Below, one piece after another: positions 1-8,025 of a stretch of DNA of 64,000 nt. The notes below the pieces were generated by a model. That model saw only the letters and a program-made list of their open reading frames with translations. It made no database searches and was not told the origin of the DNA. The stretch comes from SHLQ01 sp964451305. Its GTDB lineage: Bacteria > Actinomycetota > Acidimicrobiia > Acidimicrobiales > SHLQ01. The stretch lies in the NCBI GenBank assembly GCA_964451305.1, contig CAYVHV010000012.1, forward strand, positions 24,039 through 88,038, given 5' to 3'. Each line of letters opens with the position of its first letter. Positions within the stretch are counted from its first letter, which is position 1. The translations under genes were made by a program, and so were the position numbers.

Positions 1-319
1 GGTCCATCTTTTCAAGACATGGTTCCAGTGCACGAAAGAATGCTCCGACCTGGTCTGCACAGTTGCGAAGCTTGCGTTCGTGCGTGATTTCCTTGCTGAA
101 CTTGAACATGAAGCGGAAGTCGTCAGAGGTGCTGTCGGCCCAGCGTTGAGCAACCTCGACCGTCGGAAGGGCGTAAAACGTGGTGTTTCCTTCGACGGCT
201 TCGACCAGCGCCGAGTACGCAGCGAGTTCACCTCCGGGCGGCGTCGACTTTGGGATGGAACGCCCAGGCCAATGGCTATTGGTCCACATCGCACAGCCCA
301 CACGTAGGTCTCCAACCAC
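1..319 (-). CDS. DUF72 (YecE-like) family protein, N-terminal part only
   Basis: Reading the minus strand from a GTG at 319 gives an open frame to the left edge. It begins VGDLRVGCAMWTNSHWPG and contains NTTFYALPTVEVAQRW, DDFRFMFKFSKEITHERKL and a later FFRALEPC. This follows the DUF72 pattern: a small N-terminal beta strand, a W-x3-W-P-G turn, the 'N-T-F-Y-x-L-P' strand and 'F-K-x-x-x-x-I-T-H-E-R-x-L'. DUF72 proteins are TIM-barrel-like proteins of unknown function. About 106 codons are present of the usual 230-290, so the rest lies outside the window. A second possible GTG start lies at 301. The gene is divergent from the FAD reductase at 457, with a long palindrome between them. Confidence 0.7.
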   Translation of the reverse strand, partial: MVGDLRVGCAMWTNSHWPGRSIPKSTPPGGELAAYSALVEAVEGNTTFYALPTVEVAQRWADSTSDDFRFMFKFSKEITHERKLRNCADQVGAFFRALEPCLEKMD

Positions 320-340
320 CCCGAAACGTTACCGCGTTCA

Positions 341-385
341 CGCACCCCTTCGATTTGGGGTCTGACCCCAAATCGAAGGGGTGCG
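341..385. repeat. Perfect 21-bp inverted repeat with GGGGTCTGACCCC core
   Basis: Bases 341-361 and 365-385 are perfect reverse complements separated by a 3-base CTG loop, giving a very stable hairpin on either strand. The central 13 bases (357-369) read GGGGTCTGACCCC, matching the core of the two repeats at 3559 and 3598 except for the middle base. It sits in the divergent intergenic region between the DUF72 gene and the FAD reductase. A dispersed REP-like palindrome is the likeliest reading. No T-tract follows, so a terminator role is not obvious. Confidence 0.8.
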
Positions 386-456
386 GTTGACCAGCGTCAC
401 GTGAAGAATGCCCAATGGGTCGGGGTGAGTGCTCAGTTCGCTGGCAAGCTGGGTAT

Positions 457-1680
457 ATGACATCGTCAACAGCTGATCTGCTCGTCATCGGCGCAGGACC
501 CGCCGGAGCGGCTGCGGCGATCCGTGGCGCACGCGGTGGAGCCAAAGTCGTCGTGTTCGACAAAGCGCCCTACGGCCGCGACAAGGTCTGCGGCGATGGC
601 CTCACCCCACGAGCGATCGCTGCGTTGAACGAACTCAACATCGACTTCAGCGACGCCCACCACATCGTTGGACTCCGCATGATCGCGAACTCCACCGTTC
701 GCGAGCTCGACTGGCCGTCGGGCGGGCGGTTCCCGAACCACGGGGCCGTGTGGCCGCGTCGCCGTCTCGATGCATCGCTTATCGATGCTGCCACCGAGGC
801 GGGTGCCGAGGTCATTTGGGAAACCGAAGCGCTCCCGATCATCGAAGGCGAACGGGTCGTCGGTGTCACCGCAGGTGGGATCGAATGGAAAGCCCCGATG
901 ACCGTCATCGCAGCGGGAGCACCTGGGAAAGTCGCAAAGATGCTCGGCACCGACCGCGTCGAAGACGAACCATTCGGGCTCGCCATTCGAGCCTATGTCC
1001 CATCATCGAGACACGATGACCAACATCTCGAGGCTTGCCTGACGCTCAAGGACGAACACGGCACACCGGTTCCCGGATATGGCTGGATGTTCCCGGCAGG
1101 CGACGGCACCGTGAACATCGGTGCCGGTGCCCTCAGCACGATGAAGGGCTTTAAGAAGCTCAACCTGAACAAGCTCCTCGATTCATATCGAGACATGGTC
1201 CAGCAGAGCTGGGGACTTGGCGAATACGTCGAACGACCACGAGCGTGGCGTCTCCCGATGAGCGCTCAGCGCCGGCACGGTACAGGCTGGGTTGCGATCG
1301 GTGACGCCGCAGGTCTCATCAACCCGATGAATGGTGAGGGCATCGACTACGGGCTCGAGAGCGGCATCCTCGCCGCCGACCTCTTCCTCGATAATCCCGT
1401 CACTGCACCAGCACGCTATGACCTGGCCGTCGAAGAGATGTTCGACGGGTTCCTAAGCACGGGTCGCCGTTTCAGCTTTCTCATCGGCCACCCATGGATT
1501 CTCAACAGCGGCCTGAAGATGGCGGTCGGAACTGACGCCATAGCGAAGATAACCCTCCAGGTCATGGGTAATCTCGTGGATGGCCAAACTCCCGGTGCGG
1601 CGGGTCGGATCTTCCGGCTCACCGACAAGACCCTCAAGACTGCCGATCCAGTGCTCCGTCGCACACGCGCTGCTGCGTAG
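457..1680 (+). CDS. FAD-dependent geranylgeranyl reductase family oxidoreductase
   Basis: A 407-residue flavoprotein. The N-terminus carries the Rossmann dinucleotide motif DLLVIGAGPAGAAAA (GxGxxG around residues 12-17), followed by the family-typical KVCGDGLTPRA stretch. A second FAD motif, GDAAGLINPMNGEGIDYGLESG-like, lies near residue 280 and includes the NPMNGEGI turn. Members of this family saturate isoprenoid chains, for example archaeal lipids, chlorophyll phytyl tails, and the menaquinone side chain in mycobacteria (MenJ). A menaquinone role is an inference; no quinone genes are adjacent. The ATG at 457 is preferred over an upstream in-frame GTG at 415 because it places the Rossmann strand at residue 8. 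The next gene starts 13 bases downstream. Confidence 0.85.
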   Translation: MTSSTADLLVIGAGPAGAAAAIRGARGGAKVVVFDKAPYGRDKVCGDGLTPRAIAALNELNIDFSDAHHIVGLRMIANSTVRELDWPSGGRFPNHGAVWPRRRLDASLIDAATEAGAEVIWETEALPIIEGERVVGVTAGGIEWKAPMTVIAAGAPGKVAKMLGTDRVEDEPFGLAIRAYVPSSRHDDQHLEACLTLKDEHGTPVPGYGWMFPAGDGTVNIGAGALSTMKGFKKLNLNKLLDSYRDMVQQSWGLGEYVERPRAWRLPMSAQRRHGTGWVAIGDAAGLINPMNGEGIDYGLESGILAADLFLDNPVTAPARYDLAVEEMFDGFLSTGRRFSFLIGHPWILNSGLKMAVGTDAIAKITLQVMGNLVDGQTPGAAGRIFRLTDKTLKTADPVLRRTRAAA

Positions 1681-1693
1681 AACGGCCGCATAG

Positions 1694-2419
1694 ATGGCGG
1701 CACGACCACTCCCCGGCGCTGATATTCAGCTCGTCATCTTCGATCTGATGGGCACGCTCATCTGCGATGACGGTGTCGTCGAACGCGCATATCAGGCTGC
1801 GTTGCGACAAGCGGGTATCGACCAAGACAATCCTCTCTTCGACTCCTCGTGGCGTCAGATTGCAGAGTTGCGTGGCCGGCCAACACTTGTGGTCCTGAGC
1901 GAAGTACTGGGCGACCCGGTGACCGCAGAAGAAGCAACGTGGGCCTTCGACGACAGCATCCTCTCTTCGGTTGCGGACATGGAACCGATCGACGGCGCTC
2001 CTGAGGTTCTTCAGCGCCTTGCTGACGAGGGCATCCTCAGTGCCGTGACCACGAGCTTTACCCCCGAGGTACGCAAGGCCGTGCTGAACAAGTGCGGATG
2101 GGACGCGACGTTTGCAGAGCAACTGTCGGCGAGGGGGAGCAAACGTGGACACCCCGCGCCAGACCTGCTCCTCGAGGCAATTCTCAACCTCGGGGTCGAT
2201 AGCGTCGCCCAGGTGGCGATCGTCGGTGATAGCGCAGCCGATCTCGAAGCTGGCAATCGAGCCGGAGCGGGCCTCATCGTCGGTGTTCGCACCGGAGGCG
2301 CACCAGCTGGGAAGCTCGAGGCGGCGCCTCACACCCATCTCATCGACTCCGTCGCCGACCTCCCTCAGGTACTCGATGCTCCACGCACAAAGGGCGCTCG
2401 ACGCACGTCTGACCGATAA
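1694..2419 (+). CDS. HAD-superfamily hydrolase, phosphonatase-like
   Basis: A 241-residue HAD protein. Motif I is VIFDLMGTLI with nucleophile Asp17; the second acidic residue of DxD is replaced by Met, as in phosphonatase-like members (D-x-A/M-G-T). Motif II lies around the TTSFTPEV segment, and motif IV reads GDSAADLEAGNRAG. No Schiff-base lysine of true phosphonoacetaldehyde hydrolase is obvious in the cap, so the substrate is unknown. It lies 13 bases after the FAD reductase and may be co-transcribed with it. Adenosine deaminase follows 48 bases later. Confidence 0.8.
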   Translation: MAARPLPGADIQLVIFDLMGTLICDDGVVERAYQAALRQAGIDQDNPLFDSSWRQIAELRGRPTLVVLSEVLGDPVTAEEATWAFDDSILSSVADMEPIDGAPEVLQRLADEGILSAVTTSFTPEVRKAVLNKCGWDATFAEQLSARGSKRGHPAPDLLLEAILNLGVDSVAQVAIVGDSAADLEAGNRAGAGLIVGVRTGGAPAGKLEAAPHTHLIDSVADLPQVLDAPRTKGARRTSDR

Positions 2420-2467
2420 GGGATAAGGACCCGAGACAGTTTCGGCCCAGAGCGGCCATACTTGGAC

Positions 2468-3547
2468 ATGTCTACTTCCACCCCGACACACGAGACCCTG
2501 CTGCAAGCACCGAAAGTGCTGCTTCACGATCACCTCGATGGTGGGTTGCGGCCGATGACGGTGATCGAGCTCGCCGACTCGAGCGGATACACGGGGCTTC
2601 CGACCTCCGATCCTGACGAGCTCGCCCAATGGATGACCAGAGGCGCAGACCGCAAGGACCTCGTGTTGTACCTCGACACGTTTGCCCACACCACCGGGGT
2701 GATGCAGACCGCAGACGCGCTGCACCGGGTTGCTCGTGAAGCAGCCGAGGACCTCGCCGCCGATGGGGTCGTTTACGCCGAAGTTCGCTTCGCTCCAGAG
2801 CTCCATACCGAAAATGGGCTCTCCATGGATGATGTCCTCGAGGCCGTCACTGGGGGCTTCGCCGAAGCCAGCGCGGATACACCGCTCACGATTCGAACGA
2901 TCTGTTCGGCCATGCGGCAAAACAATCGCAGTCTCGAGGTTGTTCAGCTGGCGGTGCGCTGGCGGGATCGAGGGGTCGTCGGCTTCGACATCGCGGGACC
3001 TGAGAAGGGGTTCCCGCCCGATGACCACATCCTCGCATTTCAGTTCGCCCAGCGGGAGAACTTTCATTTCACCATCCACGCTGGCGAGGCCTACGGACCG
3101 AAGTCGATTTGGAAGGCGCTGCAATGGTGCGGGGCTGAACGCCTCGGCCACGGTGTTCGCATCGTCGATGACATCGTGATCGACGACGACGGCGAGGCTC
3201 AACTCGGCCGTCTTGCGGACTCGATCCGCGATCGACGTATCCCACTTGAGGTCTGCCCGTCTTCGAACTTGCATACCGGTGTTGTCGACGATCTTGCCGA
3301 TCATCCAATTCGCTTGTTCAAAGAACTCAAGTTCCGTGTGACGCTCAACACCGACAACCGTCTGATGAGCAACATCTCTATGACTGGAGAGATGGAGAAC
3401 ATGGTCAACGTTTTTGGTTGGGACCTGCTCGATATGCAGTGGCTCACCGTCAACGGGATGAAGAGTGCGTTCCTGCCGTTCGACGAGCGCCTCTCCCTCA
3501 TCAATGACGTGATCAAGCCCAGCTACGCGAAACTGATCAACAGCTAA
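2468..3547 (+). CDS. add: Adenosine deaminase
   Basis: A 359-residue purine salvage enzyme converting adenosine to inosine in the cytoplasm. Zinc site and catalytic motifs are visible: LLHDHLDGGLRP (HxH, first zinc ligands), HAGEAYGP (HAGE), GHGVRI, CPSSNLHTGVV (SNxxTG) and LNTDNRLMS. The last replaces the usual TDDP and is typical of actinobacterial deaminases. The length fits the family. The ATG at 2468 is chosen over the in-frame TTG at 2462. Two tandem palindromic repeats begin on the base directly after its stop codon. Confidence 0.92.
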   Translation: MSTSTPTHETLLQAPKVLLHDHLDGGLRPMTVIELADSSGYTGLPTSDPDELAQWMTRGADRKDLVLYLDTFAHTTGVMQTADALHRVAREAAEDLAADGVVYAEVRFAPELHTENGLSMDDVLEAVTGGFAEASADTPLTIRTICSAMRQNNRSLEVVQLAVRWRDRGVVGFDIAGPEKGFPPDDHILAFQFAQRENFHFTIHAGEAYGPKSIWKALQWCGAERLGHGVRIVDDIVIDDDGEAQLGRLADSIRDRRIPLEVCPSSNLHTGVVDDLADHPIRLFKELKFRVTLNTDNRLMSNISMTGEMENMVNVFGWDLLDMQWLTVNGMKSAFLPFDERLSLINDVIKPSYAKLINS

Positions 3548-3624
3548 ACGTCACACTTGGGGTCAGACCCCAAAGGTCATCTTTAAACGTAACTTTTGGG
3601 GTCAGACCCCTCAGGTCATCTTTA
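3548..3624. repeat. Two tandem 38-bp repeats with GGGGTCAGACCCC palindrome
   Basis: Units 3548-3585 and 3587-3624 are near-identical. Each begins ACGT, has the palindrome GGGGTCAGACCCC (3559-3571 and 3598-3610) in the middle and ends AGGTCATCTTTA. They differ at a handful of positions flanking the palindrome. The first unit starts just after the add stop codon. The last three bases of the second unit supply the TAA stop (minus strand) of the DUF6356 gene. The array fills the convergent gap and could form hairpins acting on both transcripts. The same core occurs at 357-369. Confidence 0.85.
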
Positions 3625-3858
3625 GGCAGCGACGTCGGTGTCGGCATCGGCCCGAGCGCCTGCGGTCACGATCTCGTACATCTCCTTGATCGCGGTACTG
3701 CCGGTCGTGCAATGGCGCCAGGGCATAACGGCGTGGATGGCACAACACCATGCGGCCTTCATGAGCTTCGCCGACATGCCGGCGGCGAACGCCATGTGCT
3801 CAAAGTAGGTCTCGTCGACGCTCTCTGGATGTTCGGTGAACTTCTGCGGCAACTTCAT
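3622..3858 (-). CDS. DUF6356 family protein
   Basis: A short protein of 78 residues starting MKLPQKFTEHPESVDETYFEH. The F-T-E-H-P-x-S-V-x-E-T-Y-x-E-H-M opening, a hydrophobic middle segment and the C-terminal T-T-G-S stretch match the pattern I know for DUF6356, a family of small probable membrane-associated proteins of unknown function. An in-frame ATG 10 codons upstream (3888) is possible, but family members begin just before the FTEHP motif. It is divergent from the Lrp regulator at 3973, so control by that regulator is plausible but not shown. Confidence 0.7.
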   Translation of the reverse strand: MKLPQKFTEHPESVDETYFEHMAFAAGMSAKLMKAAWCCAIHAVMPWRHCTTGSTAIKEMYEIVTAGARADADTDVAA

Positions 3859-3972
3859 GACATCACCGTAGTGATTTTCTCGGAGCATGTGGTCGCAACA
3901 TTTCGCGGATATTTCGAGTCATGGTGCAGTAATCCCCTGCAAATCTTCGAATCAATAGATTAAACTTGCTCT

Positions 3973-4431
3973 ATGGATGAGATCGACAAGAAAATCGTGC
4001 AACTACTTCAGGTAGATGCATCGATCTCCGTGCGAGAAATCGCCGACCAGGTCGGGCTGACGTCGACGCCGTGCTGGCGACGAATCCAAGCATTGGAGAC
4101 GAGCGGGGTCATCACTAAACGCGTCGCGCTCGTCGACCCACAACGGCTCAACTTGTCGCTGACCGCACTGGTGCTCGTCCGCACGAATGAACACAATGCA
4201 GACTGGACCGAGCGATTCCTCAACACGGTCGAACACTTCGACGAAGTTGTGGAGGCATACCGGACGAGCGGCGAACTCGACTATCTGCTCAAAGTCATCG
4301 TCCCAAACATGGACGCCTTCGATCAGTTCTATTTACGCCTTATCGAACACATCGATCTCTACGACGTACGCAGCACCTTCGTGATGGAGGAGATGAAGCA
4401 CACGACTGCACTCCCCCTCGACTACGTCTAG
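3973..4431 (+). CDS. Lrp/AsnC family transcriptional regulator
   Basis: A 152-residue protein with the canonical layout. An N-terminal AsnC-type helix-turn-helix covers residues 1-60 (MDEIDKKIVQLLQ, VREIADQVGLTSTPCWRRIQALE, VITKRVALVDP). A C-terminal RAM/ACT-like ligand-binding domain follows (EVVEAYRTSGELDYLLKVIV, DVRSTFVMEEMKHTTALP). Such proteins regulate amino-acid metabolism as octamers. The SxxPCWRRIxxLE recognition helix is typical. It is divergent from the DUF6356 gene and convergent with ppgK. The target genes are unknown. Confidence 0.92.
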   Translation: MDEIDKKIVQLLQVDASISVREIADQVGLTSTPCWRRIQALETSGVITKRVALVDPQRLNLSLTALVLVRTNEHNADWTERFLNTVEHFDEVVEAYRTSGELDYLLKVIVPNMDAFDQFYLRLIEHIDLYDVRSTFVMEEMKHTTALPLDYV

Positions 4432-4445
4432 AGCTCTTTCCGCAC

Positions 4446-5186
4446 TTAGCCGTGCGAGCAGGCGAGCGCAGCACCAACAATGCCCGCCTTGTTCAACATC
4501 TGCGCCGGAACCACCGGGGTGCGCACCTTGTCGATGTACTCGCTGAAGTCCTCGAACTCTTTGCTGATCCCGCCGCCGAGGATGAACAGCTCGGGCCAGA
4601 ACAGCTTCTCGATTTCTCGGAGGACATCCTCGAGGTGGCCGCCCCACTTCTTGAAGGACAAGTCCTTCTCATCTTTGACTCGCGATGACGCTCGGGCCTC
4701 CGCTATTTTTCCGTCCATCTCGAGGTGACCGAACTCGGTGTTCGCGACGAGCGCTCCGTCAGTAAATACTGCAGAGCCAATCCCCGTACCGAGCGTGAGC
4801 AAAATGACGGTGCCCTTCGCCCCAGCACCAGCGCCGAAGCGAACTTCGGCCAAACCTGCAGCGTCAGCGTCGTTGATCATGGTGACGTCGCAGCCGACAA
4901 CGTCGGTAAAGGTCGCGTCGCCATCGACCCCGATCCACGACTTGTCGAGGTTTGCGGCGGTACGGATCACGCCACTTTGGACGACACCCGGGAAACCAAT
5001 CCCGACCGGGCCCGTCCATTCGTGGTGTTCAGCGAGTTGTCGTGCAACATCTGCAACGGCATCTGGAGTTGACGGTGCTGGAGTCACGATGCGGTGTCGC
5101 TCCGAGACCATCTCCCCCTTCTCGGTGTCGACCGTCGCTGCCTTTACTCCAGAACCACCGATATCAATACCAAGAACGAGCGCCAC
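4446..5186 (-). CDS. ppgK: Polyphosphate glucokinase
   Basis: A 246-residue ROK-type kinase that phosphorylates glucose using inorganic polyphosphate (and often ATP). The phosphate-binding LGIDIGGSGVKAA opens the protein. GFPGVV, the sugar-binding INDADAAGLAE, LTLGTGIGSA, EFGHLEMDGK and the C-terminal FILGGGISK follow in family order. The EFGH and long charged linker with KDLSFKKW are typical of actinobacterial PpgK. A GTG start at 5186 is chosen because an AAAGGGAAAG Shine-Dalgarno lies just upstream and it places the phosphate loop at residue 7. It sits 63 bases after the flotillin gene, separated by a strong hairpin. Confidence 0.9.
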   Translation of the reverse strand: MALVLGIDIGGSGVKAATVDTEKGEMVSERHRIVTPAPSTPDAVADVARQLAEHHEWTGPVGIGFPGVVQSGVIRTAANLDKSWIGVDGDATFTDVVGCDVTMINDADAAGLAEVRFGAGAGAKGTVILLTLGTGIGSAVFTDGALVANTEFGHLEMDGKIAEARASSRVKDEKDLSFKKWGGHLEDVLREIEKLFWPELFILGGGISKEFEDFSEYIDKVRTPVVPAQMLNKAGIVGAALACSHG

Positions 5187-5208
5187 TGAACTTTCCCTTT
5201 TTGTGCGA

Positions 5209-5237
5209 ACCCTGCAGCGAGAAGATCGCTGCAGGGT
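5209..5237 (-). terminator. Perfect 12-bp hairpin between flotillin gene and ppgK
   Basis: Bases 5209-5220 and 5226-5237 are perfect inverted repeats around a 5-base loop, 12 bases past the flotillin stop and 22 before the ppgK start. No U-tract follows on the minus strand, so termination would be imperfect. It may terminate, attenuate or stabilise the flotillin transcript. Confidence 0.45.
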
Positions 5238-5249
5238 CAAGCCTAGGAG

Positions 5250-6656
5250 CTAGGCGGGAGGTTCTGGCGTAACGACCTGTTCGACGCCATCAGGCATTTC
5301 GATCTGCGGTGCCTCAGACTCCGAGGTCTCGGTCAGAGCGTGCACACCGCTACCCGCAGCGGGAGGCGAGACGTTCTTCGATGCGCCACCAGCGTTGAGA
5401 CTGCCGGCCATCTTGTCCCGGAGAGGACCCATGATGTCGACGCCGGTTGCGGTCTCGATCTGTTCTGCGATCGCAATGACCGAAGCCGGTAGCTGCTTTG
5501 CGATTCCAGGAAGCGCTTGACCGTCGCCACCAGCATCGATGACCGTCATCTTGTCGATGTCGATTCCGTTGACCGTGGACACGATCTGCTCGATGAGCTC
5601 TGGAAGCATGTTGAGCACGAAGATGTCGTGAGCGTCGTCTCCGGCCGCCTTGTATTGATCGGTCAGGCGCTGGAAGACCTCGACCTGGGCTGCGCCTTCC
5701 TCGACAATGTGCGCTGCGTCTGCGCGAGCCTGCAGCTGACGAGCCTCGAGGTCCGCTTGGGCCGGAAGGACAACGTCGGCCTGAAGACGGCGCTTTTCCA
5801 ACTCGATTCGCTCGAGTTCGAGCTCCTGCTCGGCGATGGTCTTTGCCTTCTCGCCCGCAACGCGGGCCTCTTCTTCAGATGCTCGGGCAATGCCGTCGAG
5901 CTCTGCGCTTCGAACACGCAAGAGGTTCTGCTCTTCGACGATCTTTCGCTCCGCCTGAGCCTGTGCGATCTGGGCACGCTGCTGAGAATCGGCCTCGGCC
6001 TGCTCGGCTTCAGCCTGCTTCTGAGCTTCGGTGACGCGAGCATCCTTGAGCACATCAGCGGTACGACGACGACCAACGGCCTCGAGGTAGCCAACCTCGT
6101 CGGTGACATTTTGGATCTTCAGGACGTCGAGCTCGAGACCGAGCGTCTTGATGTCGTCGTCGGCCTCTTCGATGAGGAATTGGGAGAACTTGAGACGATC
6201 CTCGTTGACCTCTTCAGGGGTGAGGGTTGCGAGAACACCACGAAGGTTTGCCTCGAGCGTTTCCTTAGCGATCTGAGCGATCGACTGGTGAGGAACGTTC
6301 AAAAAGCGCTCGACAGAGTTGCCGAGCAGTGAGTCCACGCTCGACACCTTGACGTTCGCAATGCCCTGCACGTTGAGCGGGATGGCGCCCTTTGAGTATG
6401 CGTTCAGAACCGAAACTTCGAGGGGGATGTTGTTTAGATCCATCCATGAGACTTGCTCGAGCAGCGGAATACGGATGGTACGACCGCCCTTGAGCGTTCG
6501 ATATCCGAGCTTGCGCCCATCTGGGGCTACCTGCCCCTTGCCGCCAGAAATCACCGCAACACGGTTGGGCGGACAGATAATGATCAAACTCTTGACGACA
6601 AAGATCGCCGTGAGGATCGCGAGTAGAACCGCAATGCCAACAATTGCAAGAATCAT
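5250..6656 (-). CDS. Flotillin-like SPFH/band 7 membrane-scaffold protein
   Basis: A 468-residue protein. One N-terminal transmembrane segment (residues 1-27, MILAIVGIAVLLAILTAIF) is followed by an SPFH/band 7 domain (RVAVISGG through roughly residue 200). A long Ala/Glu/Gln-rich coiled coil of about 150 residues and a flotillin C-terminal region with INGIDIDKM-like sequence follow. Flotillins organise functional membrane microdomains. The ATG at 6656 puts the membrane segment at the extreme N-terminus. The upstream gene at 6726-7328 encodes an NfeD-like protein, the usual flotillin partner (YuaF/NfeD with FloT), which supports the call and an operon. Confidence 0.85.
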   Translation of the reverse strand: MILAIVGIAVLLAILTAIFVVKSLIIICPPNRVAVISGGKGQVAPDGRKLGYRTLKGGRTIRIPLLEQVSWMDLNNIPLEVSVLNAYSKGAIPLNVQGIANVKVSSVDSLLGNSVERFLNVPHQSIAQIAKETLEANLRGVLATLTPEEVNEDRLKFSQFLIEEADDDIKTLGLELDVLKIQNVTDEVGYLEAVGRRRTADVLKDARVTEAQKQAEAEQAEADSQQRAQIAQAQAERKIVEEQNLLRVRSAELDGIARASEEEARVAGEKAKTIAEQELELERIELEKRRLQADVVLPAQADLEARQLQARADAAHIVEEGAAQVEVFQRLTDQYKAAGDDAHDIFVLNMLPELIEQIVSTVNGIDIDKMTVIDAGGDGQALPGIAKQLPASVIAIAEQIETATGVDIMGPLRDKMAGSLNAGGASKNVSPPAAGSGVHALTETSESEAPQIEMPDGVEQVVTPEPPA

Positions 6657-6725
6657 AAAATTATGTGACCTTCCCGTCGTTATTTCCAGAGTAGAGCATC
6701 GGTCGGTGCCCAAGTATTCCCAGCG

Positions 6726-7328
6726 CTAGAGATCGGGGTCGACCGCAACCACCTGAGCAACGCCACCATCGACCTTGACAATGACGACCTCGTCACCGCG
6801 AGCGAAGTCCATATCGGGCATCGTTTCGAGAGCACCTGCGGTGAGCTGCAACCGTTCGCCACCGGTATCGAGTGTCACCCGGCCACGCTTTCCCGCCTCG
6901 ATCGGGACGCTGACCGTTGCCAGCCGACCTTCGAGCTGGCGATCACTGATGGAACTATCCGAGTCTCCCTTGCGCAGGAAGCTAAATAGCGCCGTGTTGA
7001 CTCCAGCGGCGAACACGCCGAGCACGATCGCGAGGATCAGCGTCGTAATTGCCGCCACGCCCACGAGTGACGAGACGACCCCGACGCCTCCGAAGAACGC
7101 AAGGAACGCCGTGTACGAACTAATTGGAATTCGACGGAACGCCGAGACGTCACCGACCCCAGCGTCCGCTCCGGACACGTCGATATCACCGCCGCCACCA
7201 GAGATGTCCACGCCCGCATCGAGGTCGGCATCAAACCCAACTTCGCCTTCAACGTCTCCCCCGCCGAATGCAAACAGAAGTTGCAGGGGGATTCCGACAA
7301 TCGCACAGAAGATATAAACCCCGATCAT
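6726..7328 (-). CDS. NfeD-like membrane protein (flotillin partner)
   Basis: A 200-residue membrane protein. It has an N-terminal hydrophobic helix (MIGVYIFCAIVGIPLQLLF), then a Gly/Asp-rich acidic stretch. Two further membrane helices follow (TAFLAFFGGVGVVSSLVG and ITTLILAIVLGVFAAG). The C-terminal beta-rich OB-fold (GRLATVSVPIEAGKRGRV to VAQVVAVDPDL) resembles NfeD/YuaF. These proteins work with flotillins in membrane-domain organisation. ATG at 7328 is used; a TTG lies one codon upstream. It starts the operon that continues into the flotillin gene and perhaps ppgK. Confidence 0.75.
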   Translation of the reverse strand: MIGVYIFCAIVGIPLQLLFAFGGGDVEGEVGFDADLDAGVDISGGGGDIDVSGADAGVGDVSAFRRIPISSYTAFLAFFGGVGVVSSLVGVAAITTLILAIVLGVFAAGVNTALFSFLRKGDSDSSISDRQLEGRLATVSVPIEAGKRGRVTLDTGGERLQLTAGALETMPDMDFARGDEVVIVKVDGGVAQVVAVDPDL

Positions 7329-7401
7329 CAATCCAGTGTAGTTGCTCGTACGCGATCTCTTCCTCTCGTATTGAATGGTCAGAGACCGCTACATTCAGAC
7401 C

Positions 7402-8025
7402 ATGGCAACGCACGTGGTCGAGCATCCGCTCATCTCCGAACGACTCACTCAACTTCGAATGAGAGCAACCCCTCGACCGGAGTTCCGCCGTGTGCTCACC
7501 GAACTCTCCGGGTTTGTCATCTACGAGGCAATGCGCGACCTCGCGGTCACACCGATCGATATCGATACACCGCTTGAACCCACAACGGGGGTAAAGGTGA
7601 CCGCGTCCCCGATCCTCGTGCCGGTCATGCGCGCTGGTCTCGGAATGCTCGATGCTGCCCTGACGCTGCTGCCCGAATCACGCGTGGGATTCATCGGCCT
7701 CAAACGCGATGAGGACACCCTGCTCCCCCACGCGTATGCGAATACCGTTCCCGGAGACCTTCAAGGCCGCTCGACGCTCGTCCTCGACCCGATGCTCGCA
7801 ACCGGTGGCTCGCTTGTTCACACCTGTGAGTTGCTGCGCGAGTCCAACGCTGGAACCATCACTGTCGCCTGTGTGCTGACGTGTCCGGAAGGAATTGAGC
7901 GTATGGCTTCTGAGTATCCCGATATCGACATCTACACGAGTTCCATCGACATTGCCTTGAACGAGGTTGGATTCATCCGACCTGGCCTAGGCGATGCGGG
8001 CGACCGTCAATTCGGTCTCTCCTGA
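7402..8025 (+). CDS. upp: Uracil phosphoribosyltransferase
   Basis: A 207-residue enzyme making UMP from uracil and PRPP. Family landmarks in order: MATHVVEHPLISERLTQLR, the PVMRAGLGMLDA segment, GLKRDEDT, the PRPP-binding LVLDPMLATGGS, and the C-terminal uracil-binding GFIRPGLGDAGDRQFG. ATG at 7402 gives the family-typical N-terminus; an in-frame GTG/ATG upstream (7375) would add nine unconserved residues. Its TGA stop overlaps the ATG of the next gene (TGATG), implying translational coupling. Confidence 0.95.
   Translation: MATHVVEHPLISERLTQLRMRATPRPEFRRVLTELSGFVIYEAMRDLAVTPIDIDTPLEPTTGVKVTASPILVPVMRAGLGMLDAALTLLPESRVGFIGLKRDEDTLLPHAYANTVPGDLQGRSTLVLDPMLATGGSLVHTCELLRESNAGTITVACVLTCPEGIERMASEYPDIDIYTSSIDIALNEVGFIRPGLGDAGDRQFGLS

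Noticed and set aside
5517..6332. 271-residue Leu-rich plus-strand frame opposite the flotillin gene
   Set aside because: It mirrors the Ala/Glu/Gln coiled coil of flotillin; no start context or family similarity.
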